The notes under the pieces: generated by a model | The model's input: only the letters and a program-made list of their open reading frames with translations | Databases searched by the model: none | Told to the model about the DNA's origin: nothing | Source: an uncultured Senegalimassilia sp. | GTDB lineage: Bacteria; Actinomycetota; Coriobacteriia; Coriobacteriales; Eggerthellaceae | Direction of reading: 5' to 3' | NCBI RefSeq assembly: GCF_934636665.1 | Contig: NZ_CAKUAT010000011.1 | Coordinates: 1-64,000 of the forward strand | Length of the DNA stretch: 64,000 nucleotides | Program-made: the position numbers and the translations under genes | Part shown: positions 16,537-24,651 of the stretch, in pieces | Position numbering within the stretch: position 1 is the first letter of the stretch | Layout of the letters: each line of letters starts with the position of its first letter

Positions 16537-17739
16537 TCACTCGCCGTCCTCGTATACCACGTTGCCGGCACAGATGGTGTACTTCACCTTCCCGTAAAGG
16601 TCCTCCCCCGCAAACGGGGTGTTCGCCGCCTTCGAGACGAACTTCGGTCCCACATGCCAGCGTTCGCCTTCGTTGAAGATCACCAGGTCGGCGTCGGCGC
16701 CTTCCGCGATCGCGCCCTTGTCCAGCTTGTAGAGCTTCGCCGGGTTCAGGCTCATCTTCTCGATCAGCTGCATGAGCGTCAGATGTCCCTTGCGCACAAG
16801 GTTCGTGATGCCCAGGGCAAGCGCGGTCTCCAGCCCGATGATGCCGCTGGGCGCCTCGGCGAACGGCTTGGCCTTCTCCTCTGCGGAATGCGGCGCGTGG
16901 TCGGTGGCGATGATGTCGATCGAGCCGTCCTTCAGGCCCTCGATGATAGCGTATCGGTCCGCCTGCGTTCGCAGCGGCGGGTTCATCTTCGCCATCGTGC
17001 CCTTCTCCAGCACGGCGTCCTCGGTCAACGAGAAATGGTGCGGCGTTGCCTCGGCCGTCACGTGCGCGCCCGTGTGCAGCGCCAGCATGCAGTCGCGCGC
17101 CACCAGCACGTCCTCGGCCAGCGCGGACGCGCCGCCCAGCCCCAGCGCCTTCGACACGGCGCCCTGGTTCACGCCCGGCGACTCGATGAACGCGCGGTCC
17201 TCCTCATGGAACGAAAGCGGCAGGTCGAGCTTCGCCGCGCGCTCCATCGCGCACTTGACCAGGGCCTCGTCCATCAGCGGGATGCCGTCGTCGGTGAAGC
17301 CCGCGGCGCCGTGGGCGGCAAGCTCCTCCATGTCCACCAGCTCGCGCCCCTGCATGCCGCGGCTGATGGTCGCGCACGTCAGCACGTTGATACCGCAGCG
17401 CGCGCCGCGCTCGAGCACGTAGCCGAGCGTCTCCACGTTGTCCACGGGCGGCTTCGTGTTCGCCATGCACACCACGCTGGTGAACCCGCCTGCCGCGGCC
17501 GACGCGGCGCCGCTTTCGATGTCCTCCTTGTACGTGAAGCCCGGATCGCGGAAATGCACATGCACGTCCACCAAGCCCGGAGCCACTACGCAGCCCTTCG
17601 CCTCGATGATGCGCTCGTAGTCCTCCGAGCGCTGATACTTGCCGATCTTCGCTATCTTGCCGCCGTCTATCACCAGATCGAGCACATCGTCGATGCCGCG
17701 CGCAGGGTCGATGACGCGGCCGTCTTTCACCAGGATCAT
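16537..17739 (-). CDS. pyrC: Dihydroorotase (class I), perhaps catabolic
   Basis: 400 residues from the ATG at 17739, which overlaps the stop of the upstream amidohydrolase (ATGA). Metal- and substrate-binding motifs are intact: HVHFRDPGFTYKED near residue 60, MANTKPPVDN, the Asp of FTDDGIPLMD, SFHEED, and TDHAPHSAEEKAKPF. FRDPG separates it from allantoinases (NEPG). The enzyme interconverts dihydroorotate and N-carbamoyl-L-aspartate. No other pyrimidine-biosynthesis gene is near; instead it is coupled to a carbamoyl-amino-acid-type amidohydrolase and faces an MFS carrier, so breakdown of dihydroorotate is plausible. A purely biosynthetic role cannot be excluded. Confidence 0.85.
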   Translation of the reverse strand: MILVKDGRVIDPARGIDDVLDLVIDGGKIAKIGKYQRSEDYERIIEAKGCVVAPGLVDVHVHFRDPGFTYKEDIESGAASAAAGGFTSVVCMANTKPPVDNVETLGYVLERGARCGINVLTCATISRGMQGRELVDMEELAAHGAAGFTDDGIPLMDEALVKCAMERAAKLDLPLSFHEEDRAFIESPGVNQGAVSKALGLGGASALAEDVLVARDCMLALHTGAHVTAEATPHHFSLTEDAVLEKGTMAKMNPPLRTQADRYAIIEGLKDGSIDIIATDHAPHSAEEKAKPFAEAPSGIIGLETALALGITNLVRKGHLTLMQLIEKMSLNPAKLYKLDKGAIAEGADADLVIFNEGERWHVGPKFVSKAANTPFAGEDLYGKVKYTICAGNVVYEDGE

Positions 17740-18959
17740 AGCGCCTCTTCCTTCAAATGCTCGTACATCACCATCGCGCCATCGAGGATCGATTCGATGG
17801 TGGCGAACTCTTTCTTGTTGTGGCTGATGCCCTTCACGCACGGGATGAACACCATGCCCGTGTCGCAGATGTGCGCGAACGACATGGCGTCGTGACCTGC
17901 GCCGCTGATCATCAGCCGATGCGGGATGCGCAGGCGTTTCGCCGCGTCGAGCAGCTTCTGCTGCGTCTCGGACGACATCTCGATGGGCGGGATGTCGGAG
18001 GTTTTCTCGCGGAAGTACTTGAGGCGGCGCTTCTCGCAGATGCGCGTGCACGCGGCCTTCAGACGCGCCTCCATGCGGTCGAGGCTGGCCACGTCGATGC
18101 CGCGCATGTCGATGCCCAGCTCCACCTCACCGGGGATGACGTTGAGCGCGTTGGGGTGGTTCGTTATGACGCCCACCGTGGCCACGGACTGGTGCATGGC
18201 CTCGGACTTGCCGATCTCCTCGACTTCCAGGATAATCTCGGCCGCCGCCGCAAGCGCGTCGGAGCGCATGCCCATGGGCGTGGCGCCCGAATGCTCCGCG
18301 CTGCCGTGCACATGCACCTTGAAGCGGCGCGGGCCGGCGATGGTGCTCACGATGCCCACGGCGTCGCCGTATTCCTCCAGGACCTTGCCCTGCTCGATGT
18401 GCAGCTCAAGGTACTCGCGGATGCCCTGGATGCGATCGGGCGTCAGGCTGTAGCCCTTGCGGTCGAACACTTCGTGCAGCGTCTCACCCTGCTTGTTCAC
18501 GGCCTCGCCCACGTCGTGCTTGTAGATCTCCTTGGTGATAAGGCCGCTGCCGATAGTGCTCCTGCCGAAGTTGCTGGACTCCTCGCAGCGCATGGCGCCC
18601 ACGCGAATGGGCAGGTCAAGGCCGTCGCGTTCGGCCCAGCCCATCACCAGCAGCCCGGCGATGATGCCTGCGACGCCGTCGTAGCGCCCGCCTTCAATCA
18701 CCGAATCCAGGTGCGAGCCGACCAGCCAATAGGGCTCGTCCATGCTGTACTGCGGGCGGTACAAGTAGGTGTTGCCCACCTGGTCGGCGAAGTGGCCGTA
18801 GCCCTTCTCCTCGCCGAGCGCGCACAGGGCCCGGTGCATCTCGTCCTCGACCTCGGTGTAGCCGAGCCGGGTCACGCCGCCCGACTCGCAGCTGCCGATG
18901 CCGTAGAACCGGTCGAAAAGGTATTCTGCATACTCAACGTCTTCGATAGCGTGCCGCAT
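17736..18959 (-). CDS. M20-family N-carbamoyl-L-amino acid / ureido-acid amidohydrolase
   Basis: 407 residues; the ATG at 18959 has AAAGGAGAAGC just upstream, so the longer open frame to 19214 is not used. LVGSHLDSVIEGGRYDGVAG is the M20 metal site of the allantoate amidohydrolase / L-carbamoylase group, followed by CEESSNFGRSTIGSGLI, HIEQGKVLEEYGDAVGIVS, HVHGSAEHSGATPMGMRSDA and ISGAGHDAMSFAH. Members hydrolyse N-carbamoyl amino acids, ureidoglycolate precursors or allantoate to CO2, ammonia and an amine. Coupled translation with a dihydroorotase suggests N-carbamoyl-aspartate as substrate (ureidosuccinase); allantoate is the alternative. Confidence 0.85.
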   Translation of the reverse strand: MRHAIEDVEYAEYLFDRFYGIGSCESGGVTRLGYTEVEDEMHRALCALGEEKGYGHFADQVGNTYLYRPQYSMDEPYWLVGSHLDSVIEGGRYDGVAGIIAGLLVMGWAERDGLDLPIRVGAMRCEESSNFGRSTIGSGLITKEIYKHDVGEAVNKQGETLHEVFDRKGYSLTPDRIQGIREYLELHIEQGKVLEEYGDAVGIVSTIAGPRRFKVHVHGSAEHSGATPMGMRSDALAAAAEIILEVEEIGKSEAMHQSVATVGVITNHPNALNVIPGEVELGIDMRGIDVASLDRMEARLKAACTRICEKRRLKYFREKTSDIPPIEMSSETQQKLLDAAKRLRIPHRLMISGAGHDAMSFAHICDTGMVFIPCVKGISHNKKEFATIESILDGAMVMYEHLKEEAL

Positions 18960-19203
18960 AGCTTCTCCTTTCGCATATCGGCATGGTAGCCTAACGCGCC
19001 GGGGCAGCCTGCGACCACCACCGAAACCGCACTTCACAGGCACGAAATCGGAGTTTGCGCAACGGGATGGGCCCACGCAGCGGGCGCCGTTTTCGCCGTT
19101 GTATTTCGGGAACGTAAAATCTGCAACAAACCCTTGCAAATATTCGATATGAGAGTATTTTAATTGAAAGTTTGACCACTTGCGGAATGAGATGGAAATC
19201 ACT

Positions 19204-20421
19204 ATGCCACACAAAGAAAAAGCTTCCGAGATGAAGCACTACGCCGGCAAAGCCGTGTTCTCCGCGGCCATCGGCCACGCGCTCGACGGCCTGGACCTCA
19301 TGATCTTGAGCTTCGCGCTCTCCGGCATCATCGCCACCTTCGGCGTTGACAACGCCACCGCCGGCTCGCTCACGTCCATCACGCTGGCGGGCGCCTTCCT
19401 GGGCGGCCTGGTCTTCGGCACGCTGGCCGACAAGCTCGGCCGCATCAGGGTGCTGACCTACTCGGTCATCTTCTTCGGCGTGTTCACCCTGTGCTCCGCC
19501 TTCGCTCCCAACTTCGAGCTGATGGCGCTGTTCCGCTTCCTGGCGGGCCTGGGCATCGGCGCCGAGTTCGGCTTGGGCATGGCCATCGCCTCCGAGGTTT
19601 CCAGCCCCGCTAATCGCGCGAAGGCCACTTCCGCCGTCGGTCTGGGCTTCCAGGTAGGCGTGCTGGTCGCCTCGCTGGCTTCCGCGCCCATCATCGCCGC
19701 GTTCGGTTGGCGCGGCCTGTTCGCGGTCGGCGTCGTGCCCGCCATCGTCGCCATCATCATCCGCGCGTTCGTCCCCGAGCCGCCCATCTTCGAGGAGCAC
19801 AAGGCCTCCGGCAAGAAGCACGGTAACCTGACCAGCCTGTTCAACTCGCCCACGCGCATCAAGTACTCCGTGATTATCATCATCCTGTGCACCGTGCAGA
19901 ACGCCGGCTACTTCGGCATCATGACCTGGCTGCCGAAGTACCTTAACGGAGAGCTGGGCCTGAGCCTGACCTCCACCGGCATGTGGACCGCCGTCACCGT
20001 CATCGGCATGATGATCGGCATCTCGGTGTTCGGCTGGCTGGCCGACAAGGCCGGCCGTCGCCCCGCGTTCTGGACCTTCCAGATCGGCGCCGCCGTCATG
20101 ATCATCATTTACAGCCAGCTGACCAACCCCACGGCGCTGCTGTTCGGCGGCTTCTTCATGGGCATGTTCGCTAACGGCATGATCGGCGGCTACGGCACGC
20201 TGATCGCCGAGCTGTTCCCCACTGAGGTGCGCGGCACGGCGCAGACCGCGCTGTACAACGCCGGCCGCTTCATCGGCGGCGCGTCGGCCCCGGTTGTCAT
20301 CCCGATCATCGCCGCCGGCCACGGCTTCGGCTTCGCCATCGGCTGCGTGGCCTGCATCTATGTGGTCGCATTCATCGCGATGTTCTTCCTGCCCGAGAAG
20401 AAGGGCTCCGACCTGGAGTAA
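19204..20421 (+). CDS. MFS transporter, aromatic-acid/sugar-acid symporter type
   Basis: 405 residues with about 12 membrane segments. LDGLDLMILSFALSGI in helix 1, FGTLADKLGRIRVL between helices 2 and 3, and GTLIAELFPTEVRGTA in helix 9-10 are MFS signatures of the AAHS / sialate-type group, which carry organic acids with protons. An ATG at 19192 is an alternative start four codons earlier; neither has a strong ribosome-binding site. It is divergent from the dihydroorotase and amidohydrolase genes and may import their substrate (orotate, dihydroorotate or a ureido acid). The 244-bp divergent spacer (18960-19203) contains AT-rich stretches suited to promoters but no clear operator. Confidence 0.85.
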   Translation: MPHKEKASEMKHYAGKAVFSAAIGHALDGLDLMILSFALSGIIATFGVDNATAGSLTSITLAGAFLGGLVFGTLADKLGRIRVLTYSVIFFGVFTLCSAFAPNFELMALFRFLAGLGIGAEFGLGMAIASEVSSPANRAKATSAVGLGFQVGVLVASLASAPIIAAFGWRGLFAVGVVPAIVAIIIRAFVPEPPIFEEHKASGKKHGNLTSLFNSPTRIKYSVIIIILCTVQNAGYFGIMTWLPKYLNGELGLSLTSTGMWTAVTVIGMMIGISVFGWLADKAGRRPAFWTFQIGAAVMIIIYSQLTNPTALLFGGFFMGMFANGMIGGYGTLIAELFPTEVRGTAQTALYNAGRFIGGASAPVVIPIIAAGHGFGFAIGCVACIYVVAFIAMFFLPEKKGSDLE

Positions 20422-20488
20422 CAGGCGGCAAAGTAGGCTGGTGCGCCGAGTGCGCTTGCCAGTTCGATCACGCTTGCAAGTTTGCAAT

Positions 20489-20519
20489 GGCGTCGTCCCG
20501 CAAGGGGCGGCGCCTTTTT
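20489..20519 (+). terminator. Intrinsic terminator of the MFS gene
   Basis: GGCGTCGTCCC (20489-20499), loop GCAA and GGGGCGGCGCC (20504-20514) form an 11-bp stem including G-U pairs, followed by TTTTT. It lies about 70 bases after the transporter stop. Confidence 0.85.
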
Positions 20520-20619
20520 GTTGCAGCTAGCACGAAAAACGCGACGACTCACCGACCCCCTGTCATGCTGTCGCGGCACGTCCGGCACCGTTGCGCTCGC
20601 CCGAATCCCGTCGCAAGAT

Positions 20620-20762
20620 CGGAAAGTCGATACGTCTGCGTTTTAACCTCGCATCCGGCACTAGCCCGCTTCGGGAAAGCCTCATACGCCCAGCTCACAG
20701 GCTTGGACGATTGCAGGCTACTGCGCCGTACGCCATTTAAACACAGACGTATCGACTTTCCG
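20620..20762. repeat. 143-bp element with 27-bp terminal inverted repeats
   Basis: 20620-20646 (CGGAAAGTCGATACGTCTG...) and the reverse complement of 20736-20762 match at 25 of 27 positions. The 89 bp between carry no convincing gene. It lies in the 450-bp space between the convergent MFS and cold-shock genes, outside both terminators. Such a structure can be a MITE remnant or a long-stem RNA; no obvious target duplication flanks it. Confidence 0.7.
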
Positions 20763-20807
20763 CCCCGCAGCACCCGTTCCCAATGCGACGCATGCGGGCC
20801 GGGCATC

Positions 20808-20841
20808 AAAAAAGCCCCTGCGCAGCACACGCAGGGGCTTT
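20808..20841 (-). terminator. Intrinsic terminator of the cold-shock gene
   Basis: Read leftward, AAAGCCCCTGCG and CGCAGGGGCTTT pair perfectly around a 7-base loop, followed by a run of six T (AAAAAA at 20808-20813 on the plus strand). It is 28 bases beyond the csp stop. Confidence 0.9.
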
Positions 20842-20868
20842 CAGCTACCTGTTTAAGAAAGCGGTGGG

Positions 20869-21072
20869 TTACAGACGAACCACGTTGCTTGCCTGGAGCT
20901 TGCCGTTCTGACCAGTGGTCACGTCGAAGGAAACAGCCTGGCCCTCGTCGAGGGTCTTGAAGCCGTCCATCTTGATCTCAGAGAAGTGCACGAACAGGTC
21001 CTCGCCGTCGTTCTGAGAGATGAAGCCGTAACCCTTCTCGGGGTTAAACCACTTAACAGTACCTTCCGCCAT
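20869..21072 (-). CDS. CspA-family cold-shock RNA-binding protein
   Basis: 67 residues, the standard length. MAEGTVKWFNPEKGYGFIS contains the RNP-1 motif (KGYGFI), and DLFVHFSEI is RNP-2; NVVRL is near the usual C-terminus. It binds single-stranded RNA and DNA as a chaperone. The ATG at 21072 is supported by the family start MxxGTVKWF; an open frame continuing to 21150 is not homologous. A single gene with its own terminator. Confidence 0.95.
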   Translation of the reverse strand: MAEGTVKWFNPEKGYGFISQNDGEDLFVHFSEIKMDGFKTLDEGQAVSFDVTTGQNGKLQASNVVRL

Positions 21073-21456
21073 TTTAAATCCTCTTTTCTCTCCCGCGCTA
21101 TCGCACGGGGGTAACACTGCGCGTTGCATGGCGGCAACACTCGCCCTCACCTCGAGAGCACGCGTTCCATCATACGCTAACAGCCAAAGAAAACGTCCGG
21201 GAATCTGGCAGGGCGGGAAGATTTAACGTTGTGTTGTCAATGCAGCGCGATCGGCGGCCGGAAAGGAGGGGCGACCCCGATGGACTCGCCGCAGGCAGCA
21301 TCCAGACGCAGCGCCAGAAACGATCGCGGGCGCAGGCGCCAACCGGGCTTGTCGACGGGTTAACCGGAAAACTGCCCGCCGGCATGCAAGGACCCGAGCA
21401 GCCCGTCGCCAGCCCTACCTTGCGCGGAACCCCAGAAGGCTACGGCACTGACGGCA

Positions 21457-22287
21457 CTACCTCGCGCGCAGCTCCCAAAACGCTACGGCGCTGGCGGCGG
21501 CGACGTTGAGGCTGTCCACGCCGTGAGCCATGGGGATCTTCACCGTATAGTCGCACGCGACGATGGTCGAGGGGAACAGGCCCGCCCCCTCTGTGCCGAG
21601 CACCATAGCCAAGCGCTCGCACTCGGCAAGCCGTGGGTCGCCCAGCGCAAGCGAGCGGTCCTCGAGCGCTAGCGCCGCCACCTTGAACCCGGCTGCATGC
21701 AGCAGCGGGACGCCCTCGGCGGCCCATTGGCGCTGCGTGCCGATGCGCGTCCACGGCACCTGCAGCACCGTGCCCTGGCTCGTACGGCTGGCGCGGCGGA
21801 ACAGCGGGTCGTGGCATGAGGGCGTGACCAGCACGGCATCGATGCCGAACGCGTGCGCCGCACGGAACGCGCTGCCGATGTTGGCATAGTTGCCCACGTC
21901 CTCGAGCACGGCAATGCGATGGGCGTTGGCGAGCAGCTGCGCGGGGTCGGGCAGCGCAGGGCGCTCGAACGCGGCCACGGGGCCGCGCACGATCTTGTAG
22001 CCAGTGACCTGGGAGAATAATGCGTCGGGGACGCACAGCACCGGGCAGTCGGGGTGCTGCGCGAGCAGCTGGCGAGCGAGCAGCGCGGCATCGTCGGCCA
22101 AGGACTCGCTTACCAGGAAGGAGCGAGGACGGGCGCCTGCCTCGACGGCCGCCGCGATGACCGCCCGCGACTCCGCCATGAACAAGCCAGCTGGCGCGTC
22201 GGGCCAAGCGGCCAAATCGGCATCGCGCACACGCGCATACGGCGCCAAACGTGCATCGTTTGCGCTGGTAAGGTGTTCATACGGCAT
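21457..22287 (-). CDS. SpoU/TrmH-family RNA 2'-O-methyltransferase
   Basis: 276 residues from the ATG at 22287 (AAAGGACG upstream). Residues 1-110 form a substrate-binding domain (FMAESRAVIAAAVEAGARPR, FLVSES). About 125-276 is the knotted SPOUT domain: LEDVGNYANIGSAFRAAHAF, VLVTPSCHDPLFRRASRTSQ, VLGTEGAGLFPSTIVACDYT and KIPMAHGVDSLNVAAASAVA, the SAM-binding knot. It methylates a ribose in rRNA or tRNA; the exact target is unknown. The plus-strand stretch 21181-21456 between it and csp holds nothing I recognise. Confidence 0.9.
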   Translation of the reverse strand: MPYEHLTSANDARLAPYARVRDADLAAWPDAPAGLFMAESRAVIAAAVEAGARPRSFLVSESLADDAALLARQLLAQHPDCPVLCVPDALFSQVTGYKIVRGPVAAFERPALPDPAQLLANAHRIAVLEDVGNYANIGSAFRAAHAFGIDAVLVTPSCHDPLFRRASRTSQGTVLQVPWTRIGTQRQWAAEGVPLLHAAGFKVAALALEDRSLALGDPRLAECERLAMVLGTEGAGLFPSTIVACDYTVKIPMAHGVDSLNVAAASAVAFWELRAR

Positions 22288-22411
22288 GAAGTCGTCCTTT
22301 CTTTGCCAGGCGTTTGCGGCAAGGCCATCGTATCGCCCGCAAGGGCCGATCGGTCGAACGGGTCGGCAAGTCGTGAGGCCCACGCGGATCGGGGCTGGCG
22401 CTGCGGCGAGC

Positions 22412-23188
22412 CTATTGTTGCAGCAGAGTTCGGCTGGTTTGCGCGATTCGCTCACGCAGTTCGACGGGGTCGTCGTCCCGCAAGGCCGCAAGCTGGGCCA
22501 GCGTTTCCTCGAGCAGATTGCGCACTCGGGCGGCGCTCCACGGCGCACCTGTGGACGCAGGCTCATCGGTCTCCAGCAGCAACCGGTCAACGGGGATGGC
22601 CTGCGCGTAGGCTCGTCCGCGTTTCGATTGCAGCATGCGCGGGTTCACGCTGAAGTAGCAGCCCGTCCGCCGAGCGCGCGTGAGCTGGTCGGACGTACCG
22701 GAAAACCAATGGATGATGCAGGCGTTGCCCGTCATGCCCCCAAACACGCTCGCATGCTCGAGCACGTCGAGCACCTGGTCAACCACGCGAACCGCATGCA
22801 CAGACAGCACTTTGCCCCCTGTGCGGGCACATGCATGAGCGACGCACGCCAGCGCATCAAGCTGCGCCTTGCGCGTATCGGCATGACGCGGCGAAAAGTC
22901 CAAGCCCACTTCGCCAACGAACCGGGTGCGCGCAACAAGACCGTATAAGCGGTCCCAATTAGCAGCGACGTCGTATTCGCCAACCCACCAGGGATGCAGG
23001 CCCGCACCCGTGCGCACGTTGCCCGCGCCGGCAAGCGCAACCCGCTGCTCGGCGAACTCCGACGGCGTCACCGTATTCGAGAACGCCCCCACGCCAGCGG
23101 CCGCAAGAGCCCGCGCCGCCTGTACCGCATCTTCGCAAAACCCCAGGTGACAATGCATATCGAAATAAGCGAGCTCGTTCATGCTCAT
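22412..23188 (-). CDS. tatD: TatD-family metal-dependent hydrolase / DNase
   Basis: 258 residues. FDMHCHLGF (HxH), GLHPWW, GEVGLDFSPRH, the His of LSVHAVRV, IIHWFSGT and LLLETDEP are the conserved metal-binding positions of TatD enzymes, which act as 3'-5' exonucleases or deacylases. The ATG at 23188 overlaps the stop of the ABM-domain gene (ATGA); a second ATG two codons later is also possible. The protein is a little divergent (FDMHCH instead of IDTHCH). Confidence 0.88.
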   Translation of the reverse strand: MSMNELAYFDMHCHLGFCEDAVQAARALAAAGVGAFSNTVTPSEFAEQRVALAGAGNVRTGAGLHPWWVGEYDVAANWDRLYGLVARTRFVGEVGLDFSPRHADTRKAQLDALACVAHACARTGGKVLSVHAVRVVDQVLDVLEHASVFGGMTGNACIIHWFSGTSDQLTRARRTGCYFSVNPRMLQSKRGRAYAQAIPVDRLLLETDEPASTGAPWSAARVRNLLEETLAQLAALRDDDPVELRERIAQTSRTLLQQ

Positions 23189-23487
23189 GCGCCCCCGACA
23201 ACCAGGCGCACCACCTTGGTGGACAAGCCATAGCGCTGCTTCATGTCAGCGAGCTTCGCAAAATGCGCCGTGCCCGTATGCGCTTGCTGTGCCTCGCTGC
23301 TCGACCAGCGCTCCAGCAAAAGCACCTGATCAGGCGCATCGACTGGCAGCAAGTACTCATACTGCAGACAACCTTGCTCCGCACGGCTCGATTCCGCCAT
23401 GCGCAGCTGAGCCAAATCGCGCAGAAAGTCATCGCGTTCGCCCACCGTTACCGTATAGCGAACCTGAAAGAATACCTCATCGTTCAT
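23185..23487 (-). CDS. Antibiotic-biosynthesis-monooxygenase (ABM) domain protein
   Basis: 100 residues. FFQVRYTVTVGERDDFLRDL, SRAEQGCLQYEYLLPVDAPD and LLLERWSSSEAQQAHTGTAHF follow the ferredoxin-like ABM fold used by YgiN-type quinol monooxygenases and heme-degrading IsdG-like proteins. GGGGAGGC precedes the ATG. It overlaps tatD by four bases, so they are coupled. The substrate is unknown; in a strict anaerobe a redox-quinone or stress role is more plausible than oxygenation. Confidence 0.85.
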   Translation of the reverse strand: MNDEVFFQVRYTVTVGERDDFLRDLAQLRMAESSRAEQGCLQYEYLLPVDAPDQVLLLERWSSSEAQQAHTGTAHFAKLADMKQRYGLSTKVVRLVVGGA

Positions 23488-23506
23488 GAAAGCCTCCCCA
23501 TAGCCC

Positions 23507-24484
23507 TTACGCCTCCGGCACCTGGGCTATCTCGCAGAGGACCTTGCCTGCCAGCATCTGGCCGAAAATCGGCGGCATGAACGATGCCGTGCCCAGGTTC
23601 GTGCGCTCGCGGCGCTCGGCGCCCTCCACGGCTGGGCGCTTCACCGGCTCCTCGCACGAGTACAGCACGCGCAGGCGACTGATGCCGCGCTTGCGGCATT
23701 CCTTGCGCATGACGCGCGCAAGCGGGTCGTTGCTCGTTTCGGAAACGTCGGCAAAGCGCAGGCACTCGGGGTGCAACTTGTTGGCGCCGCCCATGCTGGA
23801 GATGAGCGGCATCCCCGTGCGGTCAGCGTACTCGGCGATGGCCAGTTTTGCGGAAACGGAGTCGATGGCGTCGATGAGCATGTCAACTTTCCCCAGGTAG
23901 CGGTCGAGCAGCGGCGCCACGTCGTCGGCGCGCAGGAACATGTCGAGCGCCTCCACCTGGCAGTTGGGATTGATGTCGTGCACCATGTCGCGCACCACTT
24001 CGTGCTTTTTGCGCCCGAGCGTGCTGTGAAACGCGATGGCCTGGCGGTTGATGTTGGACAGGCCGACGATGTCGTGGTCGAGGACAATCAGATGCCCCAC
24101 GCCGCCGCGCGCCAGCGCCTCCACGCAGTTCGAGCCCACGCCGCCCAAGCCGATGACCATAACAGTGGCCGCCTCCACGCGGTCGAGGCCGGCGCTGGTC
24201 ATGATGACCTCAAGTTTCTCGGTGGGCGTGCCGCGGCGCGTGCGGACGCGCAGCGACTCAGCAATCTCCTCGCGCGTACGCGGCGTAGGTGCCGGGGCAC
24301 CAGCGGAGGGGGCAAAACCCCTTGGCGAAGCATCCGCACGCGCGCTCGATGCAGGAGAGGAAGTTTCGGCTGCCGGGGAGACAGCCGCAGAAGCGGCGTC
24401 CACCGGGAAGCCGGCGCCCGCCGCCCCGCCCAAAGCCGCGTCGTCTGCAGCGGTCGCATTCTTGCTGTTCACGTTCTCGGCCAT
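23507..24484 (-). CDS. tcdA: tRNA threonylcarbamoyladenosine dehydratase (TcdA/CsdL), long N-terminal extension
   Basis: 325 residues. The first 75 are Ala/Ser/Pro-rich and probably disordered. The ThiF/E1-like domain follows: VMVIGLGGVGSNCVEALARG (nucleotide loop), VLDHDIVGLSNINRQAIAF, LIDAIDSVSAKLAIAEYA and MGGANKLHPECLRFADVSET, as in TcdA, which cyclises t6A37 of tRNA to ct6A with ATP. AAAGGGAC precedes the ATG at 24484, and no later start has a better site, so the extension appears real. It ends 19 bases before the ABM gene. Confidence 0.9.
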   Translation of the reverse strand: MAENVNSKNATAADDAALGGAAGAGFPVDAASAAVSPAAETSSPASSARADASPRGFAPSAGAPAPTPRTREEIAESLRVRTRRGTPTEKLEVIMTSAGLDRVEAATVMVIGLGGVGSNCVEALARGGVGHLIVLDHDIVGLSNINRQAIAFHSTLGRKKHEVVRDMVHDINPNCQVEALDMFLRADDVAPLLDRYLGKVDMLIDAIDSVSAKLAIAEYADRTGMPLISSMGGANKLHPECLRFADVSETSNDPLARVMRKECRKRGISRLRVLYSCEEPVKRPAVEGAERRERTNLGTASFMPPIFGQMLAGKVLCEIAQVPEA

Positions 24485-24605
24485 GCCGTCCCTTTCGCGC
24501 GCGCCGCAAAAGCGGCGGTTTCGTGTTTCGCGTTCATCCTAGCATCACGGGCGCGCGCAACCCTGCAGCAGCAGGCATCATCACGGAAGAAGGGGAAGCG
24601 AACGC

Positions 24606-24646
24606 AAAAGCGGGGCGGGCGCGATCGTTGCGCGCCCGCCCCGCTT
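24606..24646 (-). terminator. Strong intrinsic terminator
   Basis: On the minus strand a 16-bp GC-rich stem (AAGCGGGGCGGGCGCG and its complement) with a short loop is followed by TTTTGCG. It directly follows the stop of the Ser/Gly-rich membrane protein gene and separates it from tcdA. Confidence 0.85.
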
Positions 24647-24651
24647 GCCTG

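Noticed and set aside
20549..20830. Minus-strand frame of 93 codons over the 143-bp inverted-repeat element
   Set aside because: It runs through both inverted ends and a terminator, so coding is unlikely; the repeat structure explains the sequence better.
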